Shown here piece after piece: positions 7,780-16,070 of a stretch of 64,000 nt of DNA; the stretch's first letter is position 1, and each line of letters begins with the position of its first letter. Under the pieces are notes generated by a model. It did no database searches. It had not been told where the DNA came from and was given only the letters and a program-made list of their open reading frames with translations. This DNA is from Streptomyces fodineus (GTDB lineage: Bacteria > Actinomycetota > Actinomycetes > Streptomycetales > Streptomycetaceae). The stretch is taken from NCBI RefSeq assembly GCF_001735805.1, contig NZ_CP017248.1, forward strand, positions 9,424,001 to 9,488,000, given 5' to 3'. The translations under genes and the position numbers were made by a program.

Positions 7780-9807
7780 ATGAGCCTTGCCGACATCCTG
7801 GCGATCATGCGCAGGCGCTGGTACTTCATGGTGCCCCTCACCCTGCTCAGTCTGCTCGCGGGCGGGTATCTGTACCGGACCATCCCGGTGTCCTACGCAT
7901 CGCAGAGCTCCGTCACACTGCTCGACTCCAGGGCCGTCGCCGAGCTGGCGCCGACCTTCGGCAACCCCCTGTCGAACGCGGGCGGTTCGCTGGTCGTCAC
8001 GGCCGACGTGCTGATCAGGACCCTGCAGTCCAGCGACTCGGCCAAGGAACTGAACTCCCGCGGCGTCACCGACCGGTACACGGTGGGTTTCGCGCCGCAG
8101 GCCGACAGCCCGCTGCTCACGCTGAGCGTCACCGGAACCGACCGGGCGAAGGTGCTGCGGGAGACCACCACCCTCACCAACTTCACCGGGGAGCAGCTGA
8201 AGGCCCTGCAGGCCGCCTCCAAGGTGCCGGCGGTCTACGCGGTGCAGACCGCGCCGGTCGTTCTGCCGCAGACACCGGTCTCGCAGTCCAAGAGCCGGTA
8301 TCAGGACATCGCGGCGGTCGTCATCGTCGGGTTCGTCGGCGCATTCCTGCTGTCCATCCTGGCCGAGGGCGTCGCGGTGGTCCGCCGCCGGGGACGCGCC
8401 CGGGCCGGATACGTTCCCCGGCGCCATCGCGCCCGGCCCCCCGAGCGCGCGCCCAGGGGCCTGCTGGTGCGGAGACTGGACGCCACGACGATCCTCACCG
8501 GCTATCTGGTGCTGGCCTTCTTCGTCCCGTCGAACCTCACCCTGCCCGCGCTGGGCGGCGTCGGTACCCCGGCCAACGTCTTCGCCCTGCTGGGCCTTCT
8601 GTGGTACCTCGCCACCTGGCTCGGCGGCCGCATCCTTCCGGCGAAGGGCACCAGGCTGCCGCGCGTGGTGATGTGCGTGCTCGCCGCCGCGGTGCTGCTG
8701 TCGTACCTCGCAGACGCGACACGCGACAGCTCGCACGAGGAGGTCCTCGGGGCCGACCGGGGACTCATCGGGCTCGGGGTGTGGGTGGCGCTGGTGGTGC
8801 TGGCGTCGGCCGGCATCCAGGAGCGCAGCCGGCTGGAGACCCTGATGCGGCGGCTCGTCGTCCTGGGCACGGTGGTCGCCCTGATCGGCTACTACGACTT
8901 CTTCGCCGCGACCAACATCGCCGACTCCATCCACATCCCCGGCCTGCAGTCGAGCACCGCCGGGATCAGCGCCATGGACCGCGGCTCGTTCACCCGGCCG
9001 CGCTCCACCACGGCCCATCCGCTGGAGTTCGGGGGAATGCTGGCCATCCTGGTGCCCTTCGCCGTCCACCAGGCGTTCGACCCGGTCCGCCGGCACGCCG
9101 GCGCGCTGCGCCGCTGGGCCCCGGTGGCGATCATGGCGGGCGCGCTTCCGCTGACGGTGTCCAGGACGTCCATCATCGGTGCCTTCATCGTGATCCTGGT
9201 GATGGTGCCCCGCTGGAAGCCGCAGCGGCGCTGGGCCGCGATCGGACTGATCCTGGGCTCGGTCGCAGGCTTCAAGGTGATCATTCCCGGCCTGATCGGA
9301 ACCATCACCAACCTGTTCGCCAGCTTCCTGTCCAACTCCGACAGCAGTACCCAGGCGCGCACCGTGAAGTACAGCGCGATCGTCCCCTATCTCAGCGAAC
9401 GCCCCTGGTCCGGCCGCGGGTTCGGCACCTTCACCCCCGACCTGTACTTCTTCACGGACAACCAGTACATGCTGACGCTGGCCGAGATGGGGATCGTGGG
9501 GCTGGTCGCGCTGCTCGCCCTGTTCGTCACCGGGATCCACCAGGGCGGCGCCATCCGCCGGCTCGCCCGCACCGAATCGGACCGCGAGCTCGGGCAGGCC
9601 TTTCTCGCCTCGGCCCTGGTGGCCCTGGTCATCAGTGCCACCTTCGACGCGCTCAGCTTCCCCATGTACGCCGGGATGTTCTTCCTGACCCTGGGTGCCG
9701 GCGGCAGCTACCTCGGCTTCATCCGCCGTGAGGCGGCTGCGGTCACGGTCCCCGTCCCCCGTAAGGCATCCGAAGCCCAGCTCCCCCAACCAGTGGAGTC
9801 CCGATGA
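7780..9807 (+). CDS. Wzz-like domain fused to O-antigen polymerase/ligase-like membrane protein
   Basis: A 675-residue integral membrane protein with two parts. Residues ~1-200 are a Wzz-like domain (MSLADILAIMRRRWYFMVP, PVSYASQSSVTLLDS, second helix after QSKSRYQDIAAVV). Residues ~230-640 hold about ten hydrophobic helices of the Wzy/WaaL (O-antigen ligase) type, with HPLEFGGMLAILVPF and PLTVSRTSIIGAF in the positions of the conserved loop regions. The ATG at 7780 has GGGGGGAG six bases upstream; a GTG at 7774 is too close to that site. It would join repeat units or ligate polymer outside the membrane, with length control built in. It overlaps the next gene by four bases. Confidence 0.82.
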   Translation: MSLADILAIMRRRWYFMVPLTLLSLLAGGYLYRTIPVSYASQSSVTLLDSRAVAELAPTFGNPLSNAGGSLVVTADVLIRTLQSSDSAKELNSRGVTDRYTVGFAPQADSPLLTLSVTGTDRAKVLRETTTLTNFTGEQLKALQAASKVPAVYAVQTAPVVLPQTPVSQSKSRYQDIAAVVIVGFVGAFLLSILAEGVAVVRRRGRARAGYVPRRHRARPPERAPRGLLVRRLDATTILTGYLVLAFFVPSNLTLPALGGVGTPANVFALLGLLWYLATWLGGRILPAKGTRLPRVVMCVLAAAVLLSYLADATRDSSHEEVLGADRGLIGLGVWVALVVLASAGIQERSRLETLMRRLVVLGTVVALIGYYDFFAATNIADSIHIPGLQSSTAGISAMDRGSFTRPRSTTAHPLEFGGMLAILVPFAVHQAFDPVRRHAGALRRWAPVAIMAGALPLTVSRTSIIGAFIVILVMVPRWKPQRRWAAIGLILGSVAGFKVIIPGLIGTITNLFASFLSNSDSSTQARTVKYSAIVPYLSERPWSGRGFGTFTPDLYFFTDNQYMLTLAEMGIVGLVALLALFVTGIHQGGAIRRLARTESDRELGQAFLASALVALVISATFDALSFPMYAGMFFLTLGAGGSYLGFIRREAAAVTVPVPRKASEAQLPQPVESR

Positions 9808-10703
9808 GCCCCGTCGCCGTCATCGTCGTCACCTGGAACAGCGCCTCGGTGCTCCCCGGGTTCCTCGCCGCGCTCCCGGACGGCATGGCCGGCCTCGACT
9901 GGCGGCTGGTCGTCGCCGACAACGACTCCGCCGACGACACCGTCGAGGTCCTGCGGACGCTGGCCCCCGACGCCACGGTCGTCCAGACCGGCCGCAACGC
10001 CGGGTACGCCGCAGGCATCAACGCGGCGCTGCGTGCCGCCGGTGACTTCGCAGCCGTCCTGATCTGCAACCCCGACATCCGGATGCGGCAGGGCTGCGCC
10101 AAGCGCCTCGTCGACGCTCTCGGCGACGGCGTGGGGATCGCCGTACCCCTGCTGTACGAGGACGGCCGGGACACACCCCACTACTCGCTGCGCCGCGAGT
10201 CGAGCGTGCTCCGGGCCCTCGGCGAGGCCGTCATCGGCAACCGCCGGGCCGGGCGCTTCCCGCGCCTGAGCGAGCTCGTCACCGACCCGGCCGCGTATCA
10301 GCGGTCCACACGCGCGGACTGGGCGACCGGCGCGCTCATGGCCATCTCCGGTGACTGCCTGGCCGCTTGCGGCCCGTGGGACGAGTCCTTCTTCCTCTAC
10401 TCGGAGGAGACCGAGTACTGCCTGCGGGCGCGGGACCGGGGTTACGTCACCCAGCTGGAGCCCTCAGCCGAGGCCGTTCACCTGGGGGGCGACTCCCAGG
10501 TGTCGCCCCGGCTCTGGACTCTCCTCACCCTCAACCGCGTCCGTCTGTACGGGCGTCGGCACGGTGCCCTCGCCACGTCCGCCTTCCGCGCCGCCGTCCT
10601 GCTGCGGGAGACCTCACGCGCCGCGCTCGGCCGCCCGGCCAGCCGCGCCGCCGCGACCGCCCTCGCCCGCCCGGGTGCCCTGCGCACCACGCCGGGGCCG
10701 TGA
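9804..10703 (+). CDS. GT2-family glycosyltransferase (rhamnosyltransferase/WbbL-like)
   Basis: A 299-residue GT2 enzyme starting in an ATGA overlap with the polymerase fusion. Motifs are VIVVTWNSASVL, VVADNDSADDTVEVL, NAGYAAGINAAL and the ICNPD metal-binding segment, then WATGALMAIS and FFLYSEETEYCLRARDRGY. The last segment is characteristic of the WbbL-like group that often transfers rhamnose or other deoxyhexoses from dTDP-sugars, consistent with the rmlABD genes in the same locus. The donor and acceptor are inferred. Transcription converges with the methyltransferase at 10851. Confidence 0.88.
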   Translation: MSPVAVIVVTWNSASVLPGFLAALPDGMAGLDWRLVVADNDSADDTVEVLRTLAPDATVVQTGRNAGYAAGINAALRAAGDFAAVLICNPDIRMRQGCAKRLVDALGDGVGIAVPLLYEDGRDTPHYSLRRESSVLRALGEAVIGNRRAGRFPRLSELVTDPAAYQRSTRADWATGALMAISGDCLAACGPWDESFFLYSEETEYCLRARDRGYVTQLEPSAEAVHLGGDSQVSPRLWTLLTLNRVRLYGRRHGALATSAFRAAVLLRETSRAALGRPASRAAATALARPGALRTTPGP

Positions 10704-10850
10704 CAGCGAGCCTCCACGGGTCCGGCTCAGGGGCGCCACCAGCACATCACCACCGGCGGGAAGACGAGGTCGGGCAGGCTGCCACAGCTCGATCGGGCCG
10801 GCACCGCACCATCGCGGGCCTGACCCCGTCTCACAGCGCCCGGGGACGCG

Positions 10851-11834
10851 TCAGCCCGCGCTCCGTGGACGGCAGACCATCGCGATGAAGTCGTGCCCCA
10901 CCTCGGGCAGGGCCGCGTCCTCCGCCGCGAAGCACCGCTCCAGCAGCGCCAGTGTCTCCGGCTCCTGGTCACGGAAGTTGTGCGCGATCCCGGAGAACGC
11001 GATGTGCAGCACCGTGCCCCCGTACGGCCGTTCCTCGACGACCTCGAAATGGCGCCGCAGCCCCGGCAGCAGCGCCGCCGCGTCGACCGCCTCCGAGGGG
11101 TCGTCCAGCACCATCGACAGTCTGCTCGGCCGCACGATGCGGCGCTTGATCCGGCCGTCGGCCAGGCGCCGCCGCTCTTCGGGGAGCCGGGCCAGCAGGG
11201 CGTTCGCCGCTTCCAGTTGGCCGTCGGTCCACTGGAAGCGGGTGGGGCCGACGAACTCGTCGATCACGAACATCCCGTCGGGCTCGATCAGTTGGGCCAG
11301 CCGCGGCAGGGTCTCGTCGAGGTGGTCGAAGTGGTGCAGCGACTGCAGGCCCAGCAGTACGTCGTAGCGTTCCCCGTCGCTGGTCATCCGGTTGACGTCG
11401 GTGACCCGGAAGCGCAGGACGTCGGCGAGACCGTTCTCGGCGGCGGCGCCGGTGGCGAAGTCGATCCGCTGCTGCGCCACATCCACGCCCTCCAGGAGAC
11501 AGAAAGCGCCGGTCCTCGCCCACAGCAGCTCGTTCCCGCCGGTGCCGCACCCCAAGGACAGGCCGCGCAGATCGGTGCGCGGCGCGAAGTGCTTGGCGGC
11601 CACGTACTCGGGGAAGGACGTGTCCGCGTCGCCGGTCATCAGCAGGTTCCACCGCTTGATCACCGCGGGTATCGCCCACCACTCGGTCAGCGACGGGTCG
11701 ACCTGGGACCAGTGCTGGACCACGCGCGCGCCGCCGCGCACCCGCAGCTTGGCCAGCACGCGGTCGAGTTCCAGCCTGCGCACCTTACGCAGCAGCCGGT
11801 CCGCGTCATGTCTGTTGATCAGGTTGTTCAGCAT
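10851..11834 (-). CDS. SAM-dependent methyltransferase (class I)
   Basis: A 327-residue methyltransferase. The SAM-binding motif I reads LRGLSLGCGTGGNELLWA, followed by an acidic strand end (EGVDVAQQRIDFA) and a motif II region (LLGLQSLHHFDHLDETLPRL). The start is MLNNLINRHDADRL with GGAG at a good distance; the longer open frame upstream runs through the preceding gene in another frame. It overlaps that gene by seven bases. In a polysaccharide locus it may methylate a sugar or the non-reducing end of the chain, which in some O-antigens stops elongation; this role is inferred. Confidence 0.82.
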   Translation of the reverse strand: MLNNLINRHDADRLLRKVRRLELDRVLAKLRVRGGARVVQHWSQVDPSLTEWWAIPAVIKRWNLLMTGDADTSFPEYVAAKHFAPRTDLRGLSLGCGTGGNELLWARTGAFCLLEGVDVAQQRIDFATGAAAENGLADVLRFRVTDVNRMTSDGERYDVLLGLQSLHHFDHLDETLPRLAQLIEPDGMFVIDEFVGPTRFQWTDGQLEAANALLARLPEERRRLADGRIKRRIVRPSRLSMVLDDPSEAVDAAALLPGLRRHFEVVEERPYGGTVLHIAFSGIAHNFRDQEPETLALLERCFAAEDAALPEVGHDFIAMVCRPRSAG

Positions 11835-12505
11835 GCGGGCTCCGTTCGTACGGCCATGAGCGACTTCGTCGCGCCGAGCACCCGTTCGCTGAGGAGCACG
11901 GACCGGGGGAACAGGTAGCGCATCTCGGCTCGGGTCAGCAGCTCGATGTTGATCACGGCGTTCATCGCCGACTCCGGGCTGTCGGGACGGCTGTGGACGA
12001 GCGGCCAGTGCCGTACCAGACGTGCCCGGGCGGTCAGCGGCAGGAACTGGAAGCCGGGCGCGACGAAGTGCGGTTCCACGGGGAAGTAGCGGTACGGCGT
12101 CTGGATCCAGTGCAGCGGCGCCAGTTGCTCGACGGCGGAGACGAACTTCAGGCGCTGGCTGTGACCACCCACGTGCTCGATGGTCGAGTTGGAGAACACC
12201 AGGTCGTAGCCGCCGTGGCTGCTCAGTTCGGCAGCGATCGCCGGATCGGTGACGTCGGCGACCTCCGCGGTGATCCAGTCGGGCAGTCCGGCGGGGTGTT
12301 CCTCCAGGTTGATCAGGTGGACGTGCTTGGCGCGCGCCGGTGCGCGCAGCCACATCTCGGCCGTCCCGCCCAGGTCCACGACGCGCATGCTCTCGATGCC
12401 GGGGAAGCAACGCCGGAACCGCTCCCAGCGGGCGACACGCAGCCGTTCGCCCAGCGAGCCGGGCGCGTCGACGAATCTGTTTCTCAGGGCGCGGGAGCGG
12501 GGCAT
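11828..12505 (-). CDS. SAM-dependent methyltransferase, class I-like
   Basis: About 225 residues. MRVVDLGGTAEMWL is a motif I variant and VHLINLEEH supplies the acidic residue that binds ribose; FSNSTIEHVGGHSQ matches the motif II region of the FkbM/UbiE-like group. AGGTGG lies 8 bases before the ATG at 12505, favouring this start over a GTG at 12517. It overlaps the next methyltransferase by seven bases, so the two are probably co-translated and may act on the same glycan. Confidence 0.75.
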   Translation of the reverse strand: MPRSRALRNRFVDAPGSLGERLRVARWERFRRCFPGIESMRVVDLGGTAEMWLRAPARAKHVHLINLEEHPAGLPDWITAEVADVTDPAIAAELSSHGGYDLVFSNSTIEHVGGHSQRLKFVSAVEQLAPLHWIQTPYRYFPVEPHFVAPGFQFLPLTARARLVRHWPLVHSRPDSPESAMNAVINIELLTRAEMRYLFPRSVLLSERVLGATKSLMAVRTEPAC

Positions 12506-12577
12506 CGGATCAACCACCTGTGGTCGGAACGGAAGGGGAGCGACGGCCCGCGGAGCCGGGCCGCGTGATGTGGGCTG

Positions 12578-13366
12578 TCACCACTGGGTGTAGAAGCTGG
12601 CCGGGTTCATCAGGTACCGGACGGTCGGGTGCGGCACATGGAGCACCCGGTGCCTGCGGCCGTACCGGTGGATCAGCTCCCAGTCCTCGCGGGGCATGAC
12701 GTCCGGGGTCCGGCGCAGACGGCTGAAGTGCAGTGAGCGGTTCCGGCGGGCGACGAAGGCGTTGGTGTCCAGGAAGGACTCGCGGGCGGCCCGGCGCCGG
12801 TCGTAGGGCACCGACAGGACGTCCTTCTCGCTTCCGTCGGGCAGGACACGGCGCAACGCCAGGTAGACGCCGTCGGGGCCGCCGGGCGCCTCCAGCACCT
12901 CAAGCGCCCGGGCGAGATGGTCCGGCTCCCACAGGTTGTCGTCGTCCAGGAAAGCCACATAGCGGGACCGCGTCAGCCGGATCCCCACGTTGCGGACGAC
13001 TCCGGCGGTGCCGGTGTTGGTCGCCAGCGAGACGGCGAACAGCCTTGGATCGTCCGGCAGTTCGGGCAGCCCGGCGCCGTCGTCGACGACCATGACGACC
13101 TGGTCGCGCACGCTCTGTGCCAGGGCCGAGCGCACCGCGGCACGCAGCGCCTCGGGGCGTCGATGGGTGGCGATCACCGTGGCGACCAGTGCCGAGGGCT
13201 CGGACGGGAGGCCGGCCGCGAGCCGCCGGGTCTCGGCGTTCTCGACGCGGCGGAGTCCTATCGCGGTGGGGGCCAGCAGGATCTTGTTCCTGGCCTCGAA
13301 GAGCACCAGCCAGCCGAACGCCGCCTTGAGCAGCGTCCAGGGCGCCCGCGCGACCCGACGCATCAT
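12578..13366 (-). CDS. GT2-family glycosyltransferase
   Basis: A 262-residue GT2 enzyme. AGGAGG followed by seven bases precedes the ATG at 13366 (MMRRVARAPW), a much better start than the longer open frame to 13453, which would overlap the neighbouring gene. Residues ~60-170 contain LVATVIATHRRPEALRAAV, VVMVVDDG and the metal-site segment VAFLDDDNLWEPDHL. The first ~45 residues include a hydrophobic, possibly membrane-associated helix (TLLKAAFGWLVLF). It likely adds a residue to the repeat unit. Confidence 0.85.
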   Translation of the reverse strand: MMRRVARAPWTLLKAAFGWLVLFEARNKILLAPTAIGLRRVENAETRRLAAGLPSEPSALVATVIATHRRPEALRAAVRSALAQSVRDQVVMVVDDGAGLPELPDDPRLFAVSLATNTGTAGVVRNVGIRLTRSRYVAFLDDDNLWEPDHLARALEVLEAPGGPDGVYLALRRVLPDGSEKDVLSVPYDRRRAARESFLDTNAFVARRNRSLHFSRLRRTPDVMPREDWELIHRYGRRHRVLHVPHPTVRYLMNPASFYTQW

Positions 13367-13395
13367 GGGGTTGCCTCCTGGCAGGGCGCCTTCGT

Positions 13396-14496
13396 TCACG
13401 AGGACGGCTCGGGCTGGATCGGGCGGCCGTCGGACATCCGGTTGTTCCGCCACACGTTTCCGGTGCCGCCCGCGTTCCAGTGGGCGACCGTGCCGTAGCC
13501 GCCTGAGGCGGGGTGGTACTGCGTCGAGAACACGTTGTCGGTGACCTTGATCCCGTTGGCGCCCTTGTCACCGCCGTAGAGGGCGTACGCGCCGCCGGCG
13601 ATCCAGTTGTGGTCGACGGTGACATTGCGGACCACTCCGGTGTCCGCGAACAGGCCGATGCTTCCCGAGGCCCCCTGCTTGAGGCTGGTGGGGTTCAGCA
13701 GGGTGTTGTGGCGGATGATCAGCTGCCCGGTGTTGCCGCCGCCGCTGATCACCGCGTCGGTGTGCTGCCACTCGCCGCCCTGGTTGATGAACGGGACGAT
13801 GTCGTGCACGTAGTTGTCGTGCAGATCGCCCTGCCCCATGGACAGGGCGTCGCCGAACACCGAGACGTCGCACCAGCCGACCTCGACGGAACTGCCCCCC
13901 ATGTTCGACACCGCGTAGTCCACGCCGCCGTTGTCGGGCCCCTTGCCGGGCACCGCGGTGATGGTGGAGTGCAGGACGCGCAGGCCGTGGTAACCGGGGC
14001 GCAGGTTGATGCCCCACCAGCTGTCCGAGGTGATCCTGGTGTCGATGACGGTGACGTCGTTCGCGTAGACGTCGAGCGAGCCGGTGATGTCCCAGCCCCG
14101 GATGACGAGCCCGTTGGTACGGACGGCCAGGTAGCCGGTCTTGTGGGGCTTGAGGGGCGTACGGGGGCCGGTGGTGCGGGCGTCGGGGAAGCCGCAGGCG
14201 CCGGGAGAGGCGCACGCGCCCGCGGGTTTTCCGGGCGCACCGCTCGGGCCGGCCGTCGCGGTGGGCTGCCCCGTCGGGGACGGCGAGGCGGTGGGGCTCC
14301 CTGGCGCCTCGCGGGCCGTGGTCGACGGACCGGCGCCCCGTGCCGCCGAGGACGCGCTCGCAGGGCAGCTCTGCTTGGCATCCGGGCAGTGCGGCGACGC
14401 GGACTGGTGCGATGCCGAGCAGGCCACCCCCACGAGCGCCAGTAACGCTGCGAGGAGCGGCCACGCGAGCGGGCTGCGGCTGATACGCCGTGACAT
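13396..14496 (-). CDS. Predicted lipoprotein with parallel beta-helix (pectate-lyase-like) domain; contains a TTA codon
   Basis: A 366-residue exported protein. The N-terminus has arginines, a hydrophobic stretch and a lipobox-like LVGVAC, so it is probably a lipoprotein. A Ser/Pro/Thr linker (~25-95) leads to a right-handed beta-helix rich in Asn/Gly turns (VYANDVTVIDTRITSDSWWG, VRNVTVDHNWIAGGAYALYG). Such domains bind or cleave polysaccharides, so it could edit the polymer made here. AGGTG precedes the ATG at 14496; a GTG at 14505 is an alternative. The leucine codon at 14445-14443 is TTA, which needs the bldA tRNA in Streptomyces. Catalytic residues cannot be assigned. Confidence 0.78.
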   Translation of the reverse strand: MSRRISRSPLAWPLLAALLALVGVACSASHQSASPHCPDAKQSCPASASSAARGAGPSTTAREAPGSPTASPSPTGQPTATAGPSGAPGKPAGACASPGACGFPDARTTGPRTPLKPHKTGYLAVRTNGLVIRGWDITGSLDVYANDVTVIDTRITSDSWWGINLRPGYHGLRVLHSTITAVPGKGPDNGGVDYAVSNMGGSSVEVGWCDVSVFGDALSMGQGDLHDNYVHDIVPFINQGGEWQHTDAVISGGGNTGQLIIRHNTLLNPTSLKQGASGSIGLFADTGVVRNVTVDHNWIAGGAYALYGGDKGANGIKVTDNVFSTQYHPASGGYGTVAHWNAGGTGNVWRNNRMSDGRPIQPEPSS

Positions 14497-14501
14497 GCGG
14501 T

Positions 14502-16070
14502 TCACCTCACGTCCTGTTGGGTGGACCGGACCGGTGCGGACAACCGGTGCCGGCCGCGGTGGGGCCGGGCGGCGCGGTCGACGCCCCGCAGGAAGTCACG
14601 GCTGGGCAGTACGCACACCGTGTAGCCGGCCAGGGCGATGATGCCGAGGGCGAGGAGCGCGAGCCGGCCGTCGCCGAACGGACGCTCCAGGCCGAGGATC
14701 ATCGCGGCCATCACGGCCCCGCCGAGGAAGGGCCACGCGCAGGCCCTGGCGATCCGGCCGACGCCGATGCCGCCACGGCTGAGGGCGATCAGGAAGACGG
14801 GCACCACCAGGCCGCCGGCGACCAGGACATGCCCCTGGGAGACTCCCACCATCCCGTTCAGGTGGGCGGCGACGAGGAGCGCCGGGATCAGGGCGGCCAG
14901 CCACAGGCCCTGCACCAGGAAGAGCGCGCGGCGCTGACCGGTCGCGACCAGGCAGTCGTAGGCGAGTTCGGCGCCGATGCGGATCAGGCCCAGGGCCATC
15001 AGCCAGGGCAGTGCCGCGGCGGCGGGGGTCCACCGGCTGCCGTAGATCAGCCTGATGACCGGCTCCGCGAGGCCGGCCAGCAGGACGCACAGCGGGACGG
15101 TGCCGGTGATCAGTACGCCCAGGGCACGGCTGAAGCCCTGGGCGAGCGCCTGCGGCGATCCGGCCAGGCGGGAGAACCCGGCGAAGGAGACCCGGCGGGC
15201 GGCCTCGGAGATGATCCGCACGGGCCAGCCGGAGATGTTGAAGGCGAGCACGTAGAACCCCAGGGACAGGTTGCCCAGTGTCGCGCCCACGACCATGGTG
15301 TCGACGTTGACCACCGCCAGGGCCAGCAGGCTCGCCCCCGCCAGCGGAAGCCCGAATCTCAGCAGCGTCCGGGCCTGGCCGGGGTCCCAGCCGTATTTCA
15401 GGGTGCCCGGTGCCGCCAGCGCGCAGCCGACCAGCGTCACGACGTTGCCCACCACGGCTCCCCAGGCGAAGCTCATCGCGCCCCAGCCCTCGAAGGCCAG
15501 CAGCAGCGTCACCGTGGTGCCGAGCACGAAGTTGAGCCCGTCGATGATCATCCGTCTGCCCTGGGCGAACTCACGGGTGAGGAAGCCGCCGGGCACCTGT
15601 GCCACCCCGTCGATCACCACGCACAGACACATCACCCGCAGTACGGCCGTGGCGTCCGGCGAGCCGAGCAGGCCGCCCACCGCCGGTGCCGCCGCGAACA
15701 GCGCCACGTACAGCAGGCCGCTGGAGAGGGTGCTGAGGGTCAGTACGGTCGGCGCGAACCGCCGTGCGTCCCCCTCCCAGCGCACGATGGCCAGGCCCAC
15801 GCCCAGCTCGTTCGCGGACAGCAGGACCAGCAGCACGGTCTGGGCGATGCCGTACACACCCCACGCCGCGGGGCCCAGGGCGAAGCGCGCCAGCACGATG
15901 CCGGTCGCGAAGTTGCCCAGGCGCAGGACGACGGTGTTGATCAGGCTCCACCGCGCCGCCGAACGGACCTTACCGGAAAGGGAGTTGGCGGCGGGGGGTG
16001 CGGGAGCGGGAGGAGCGGGGGCGTCGCTCGTCTCACCGGTCTCGCTCTCCGGCGCGCGGGCGGTGTCCAT
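14502..16070 (-). CDS. Wzx-type oligosaccharide flippase (MOP superfamily)
   Basis: A 522-residue membrane protein with about 12-14 hydrophobic helices and the opening pattern of the polysaccharide exporters (SAARWSLINTVVLRLGNF, LGPAAWGVYGIAQTV). GAGGAG seven bases before the ATG at 16070 fixes the start; the first ~35 residues are a Pro/Ala-rich cytoplasmic tail. It should flip the lipid-linked repeat unit across the membrane for the Wzy/WaaL-like enzyme encoded at 7780. Its start overlaps the end of the epimerase-Wzz gene by 38 bases. Confidence 0.88.
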   Translation of the reverse strand: MDTARAPESETGETSDAPAPPAPAPPAANSLSGKVRSAARWSLINTVVLRLGNFATGIVLARFALGPAAWGVYGIAQTVLLVLLSANELGVGLAIVRWEGDARRFAPTVLTLSTLSSGLLYVALFAAAPAVGGLLGSPDATAVLRVMCLCVVIDGVAQVPGGFLTREFAQGRRMIIDGLNFVLGTTVTLLLAFEGWGAMSFAWGAVVGNVVTLVGCALAAPGTLKYGWDPGQARTLLRFGLPLAGASLLALAVVNVDTMVVGATLGNLSLGFYVLAFNISGWPVRIISEAARRVSFAGFSRLAGSPQALAQGFSRALGVLITGTVPLCVLLAGLAEPVIRLIYGSRWTPAAAALPWLMALGLIRIGAELAYDCLVATGQRRALFLVQGLWLAALIPALLVAAHLNGMVGVSQGHVLVAGGLVVPVFLIALSRGGIGVGRIARACAWPFLGGAVMAAMILGLERPFGDGRLALLALGIIALAGYTVCVLPSRDFLRGVDRAARPHRGRHRLSAPVRSTQQDVR

